Positions 62,697 to 64,000 of a stretch of DNA of 64,000 nt are shown in pieces (position 1 is the stretch's first letter; each line of letters begins with the position of its first letter). The translations under genes were made by a program, and so were the position numbers. This DNA is from Saxibacter everestensis (GTDB taxonomy: Bacteria > Actinomycetota > Actinomycetes > Actinomycetales > Brevibacteriaceae), in contig NZ_CP090958.1 of assembly GCF_025787225.1 (NCBI RefSeq), positions 1,889,856-1,953,855 on the forward strand, in the 5' to 3' direction. The notes beneath the pieces were generated by a model that searched no databases, was not told the origin of the DNA, and saw only the letters and a program-made list of their open reading frames with translations.

Positions 62697-64000
62697 ATGG
62701 ACTGGCTCAACGCGACCGATTACGACTTTGCCCGCGAAGTTCTACAGCGCGGCGTGGCTGCCCTGTACGTGATCGGCTTCGCCTCCGCCATCGCACAGTT
62801 TCCCGCCCTGCTCGGCGAACACGGCCTGCTTCCCGCGCCGGCTTACCTGTCCCGGATCCGGGGCCGGCGGATCCCGACCATCTTTCACTGGCGGTACTCT
62901 GACCGGCTGCTGATCGCCGTCTGCGTGTTCGGGATCGTCGTGAGTCTCGCGCTCGTACTGGGACTGCCACAGGCCGCGGGGCCGTGGTTGCCGTTTCTCG
63001 CCTTCGGCCTGATCTGGCTCGGCTACCTGTCGATCGTCAATATCGGGCAGACCTTCTACGGGTTCGGCTGGGAGTCGCTGCTTCTGGAGGCAGGGTTCCT
63101 GATGGCGTTTCTCGGTTCGCATCAGGCTGCGCCGCCGATACTGATCATCTTCCTGGCACGCTGGCTGGCCTTCCGGCTCGAATTCGGCGCCGGCATGATC
63201 AAAATCCGCGGTGACCGTTCCTGGCGGGACCTGACCGCGTTGTACTACCACCATGAGACCCAGCCGATGCCCAATCCGGTCAGCCGAACCGCACACCGGC
63301 TGCCAAAGCCCCTGCACCGGGTTGAGGTACTCGGAAATCATTTCACCCAGCTTGTCGTGCCGTTTTTCCTGTTCGCACCTCAACCGCTGGCCAGCGCTGC
63401 CGCCGGAATCATCATCGTGACTCAGCTGTGGTTGGTCATTTCGGGAAATTTTGCCTGGCTCAATGTGCTCACCATCATTCTGGCATTTTCCGCGGTCAGT
63501 GATCCGGTGGCTGGCGTGCTGCTTCCGTGGCTGGTACCCGGCGAGGTCGACACCATCATGCCCGGCTACTTCGTGGCACTGGTGCTCGGCGGGACGCTTC
63601 TCATGCTCGTGTTGAGCTATTGGCCGGCCCGCAACCTGGTATCCAGGCACCAGTTGATGAACGCGAGCTTCAACTCGTTCCACCTCGTCAACGCCTACGG
63701 CGCGTTCGGCACCGTTACCCAGCAGCGTTACGAAGTGATTGTTGAGGGCACCAGATCGGAGAGTCCTGATGCCACCGACTGGCAGGAGTACGAGTTCAAG
63801 GGAAAGCCGGGTGACCTGCACCGGATGCCCCGGCAGTTCGCCCCGTACCACCTTCGGCTGGATTGGCTGATGTGGTTCCTCGCCCTTGGCGGCCGCACCG
63901 ACCGCTGGTTCATCGTCTTCCTGCAGCGCCTGCTCGAGGCAGATCGCCGGACGCTGAGACTGCTCCGGCTCGACCCGTTCCGGGGCGAGCGCCCACGCTG
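62697..64000 (+). CDS. Lipase maturation factor family protein (3' end beyond window)
   Basis: Multi-pass membrane protein of the LMF1 family, at least 434 residues. Typical stretches: YGFGWESLLLEAGFLMAFLG, ARWLAFRLEFGAGMIKIRGD, LTALYYHHETQPMPNPVS, and the extracytoplasmic C-terminal EYEFKGKPGDLHRMPRQFAPYHLRLDW. Eukaryotic members help lipases fold in the ER; the bacterial role is not established. ATG at 62697 after AAGG. The gene is cut by the window end. Confidence 0.9.
   Translation, partial: MDWLNATDYDFAREVLQRGVAALYVIGFASAIAQFPALLGEHGLLPAPAYLSRIRGRRIPTIFHWRYSDRLLIAVCVFGIVVSLALVLGLPQAAGPWLPFLAFGLIWLGYLSIVNIGQTFYGFGWESLLLEAGFLMAFLGSHQAAPPILIIFLARWLAFRLEFGAGMIKIRGDRSWRDLTALYYHHETQPMPNPVSRTAHRLPKPLHRVEVLGNHFTQLVVPFFLFAPQPLASAAAGIIIVTQLWLVISGNFAWLNVLTIILAFSAVSDPVAGVLLPWLVPGEVDTIMPGYFVALVLGGTLLMLVLSYWPARNLVSRHQLMNASFNSFHLVNAYGAFGTVTQQRYEVIVEGTRSESPDATDWQEYEFKGKPGDLHRMPRQFAPYHLRLDWLMWFLALGGRTDRWFIVFLQRLLEADRRTLRLLRLDPFRGERPR

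Overview
This window is high-GC DNA with many GTG starts, tightly overlapping operons and purine-rich ribosome binding sites. It most likely comes from an actinobacterial chromosome. Supporting signs are a mycothiol-dependent maleylpyruvate isomerase homologue, an Rv2578c-type radical SAM protein behind an actinobacterial-type SOS box, a DtxR/IdeR-type iron box, two LPXTG wall-anchored proteins and an actinobacterial Nei glycosylase. Placement near Micrococcales/Brevibacteriaceae is inference only. No rRNA, tRNA, CRISPR array or complete insertion sequence was recognised.

Layout. 1-6.5 kb: 3' part of comEA, a spermidine/putrescine-type potABCD operon (minus strand) and a DegV gene followed by a 59-codon gene. 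6.6-10.4 kb: a signalling locus in which two paralogous NarL-type response regulators bracket a sensor kinase and a degenerate kinase-like membrane protein. 10.5-17.4 kb: an aromatic-ring flavin hydroxylase, an HTTM/DUF5819 membrane pair and a large choice-of-anchor-G-like LPRTG protein with a Thr/Glu/Ser/Asp repeat stalk. 17.7-30.9 kb: mostly housekeeping and metabolic genes (class III aminotransferase, GNAT, nucleotide-sugar dehydrogenase, MHS transporter, SplB-like radical SAM, siderophore-binding lipoprotein, YceI, PIG-L deacetylase, DinB/MDMPI protein, nadE, gabD-like). 31-36 kb: leuS, which has an attenuator-like leader, and a divergent acyl-CoA synthetase. 36.1-40.2 kb: an amidase/MFS/LuxR cassette lying between two transposase relics. 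40.3-47 kb: AKR, ArsR-FUSC, SnoaL-like, Nei, Xi-class GST, and a MFS/SoxR pair. 47-50.2 kb: a secreted S1 protease with an LPRTG anchor, next to a lipoprotein that resembles a detached protease pro-domain. 50.6-53.9 kb: L-2-hydroxyglutarate oxidase, DUF488 and an Nramp-like transporter without the metal motifs. 54-62.6 kb: a phosphonate cluster. 62.7 kb to the end: a lipase maturation factor family gene, cut by the window edge.

How genes may work together. The phosphonate cluster couples uptake (PhnD, PhnC and a fused double PhnE) to a PhnX-like hydrolase, a Zn-dependent alcohol dehydrogenase and a FAD oxidoreductase, under a GntR/UTRA regulator. A lone PhnM is divergent and no C-P lyase core genes are present. 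This looks like an oxidative aminophosphonate route ending in hydrolytic C-P cleavage, and its exact substrate is not settled by sequence. PotABCD, the class III aminotransferase and the semialdehyde dehydrogenase could serve polyamine use, but they are not linked. Several regulatory sites can be read directly: a LexA-type box, a DtxR/IdeR-type box, a SoxR-type box and a perfect palindrome upstream of yceI.
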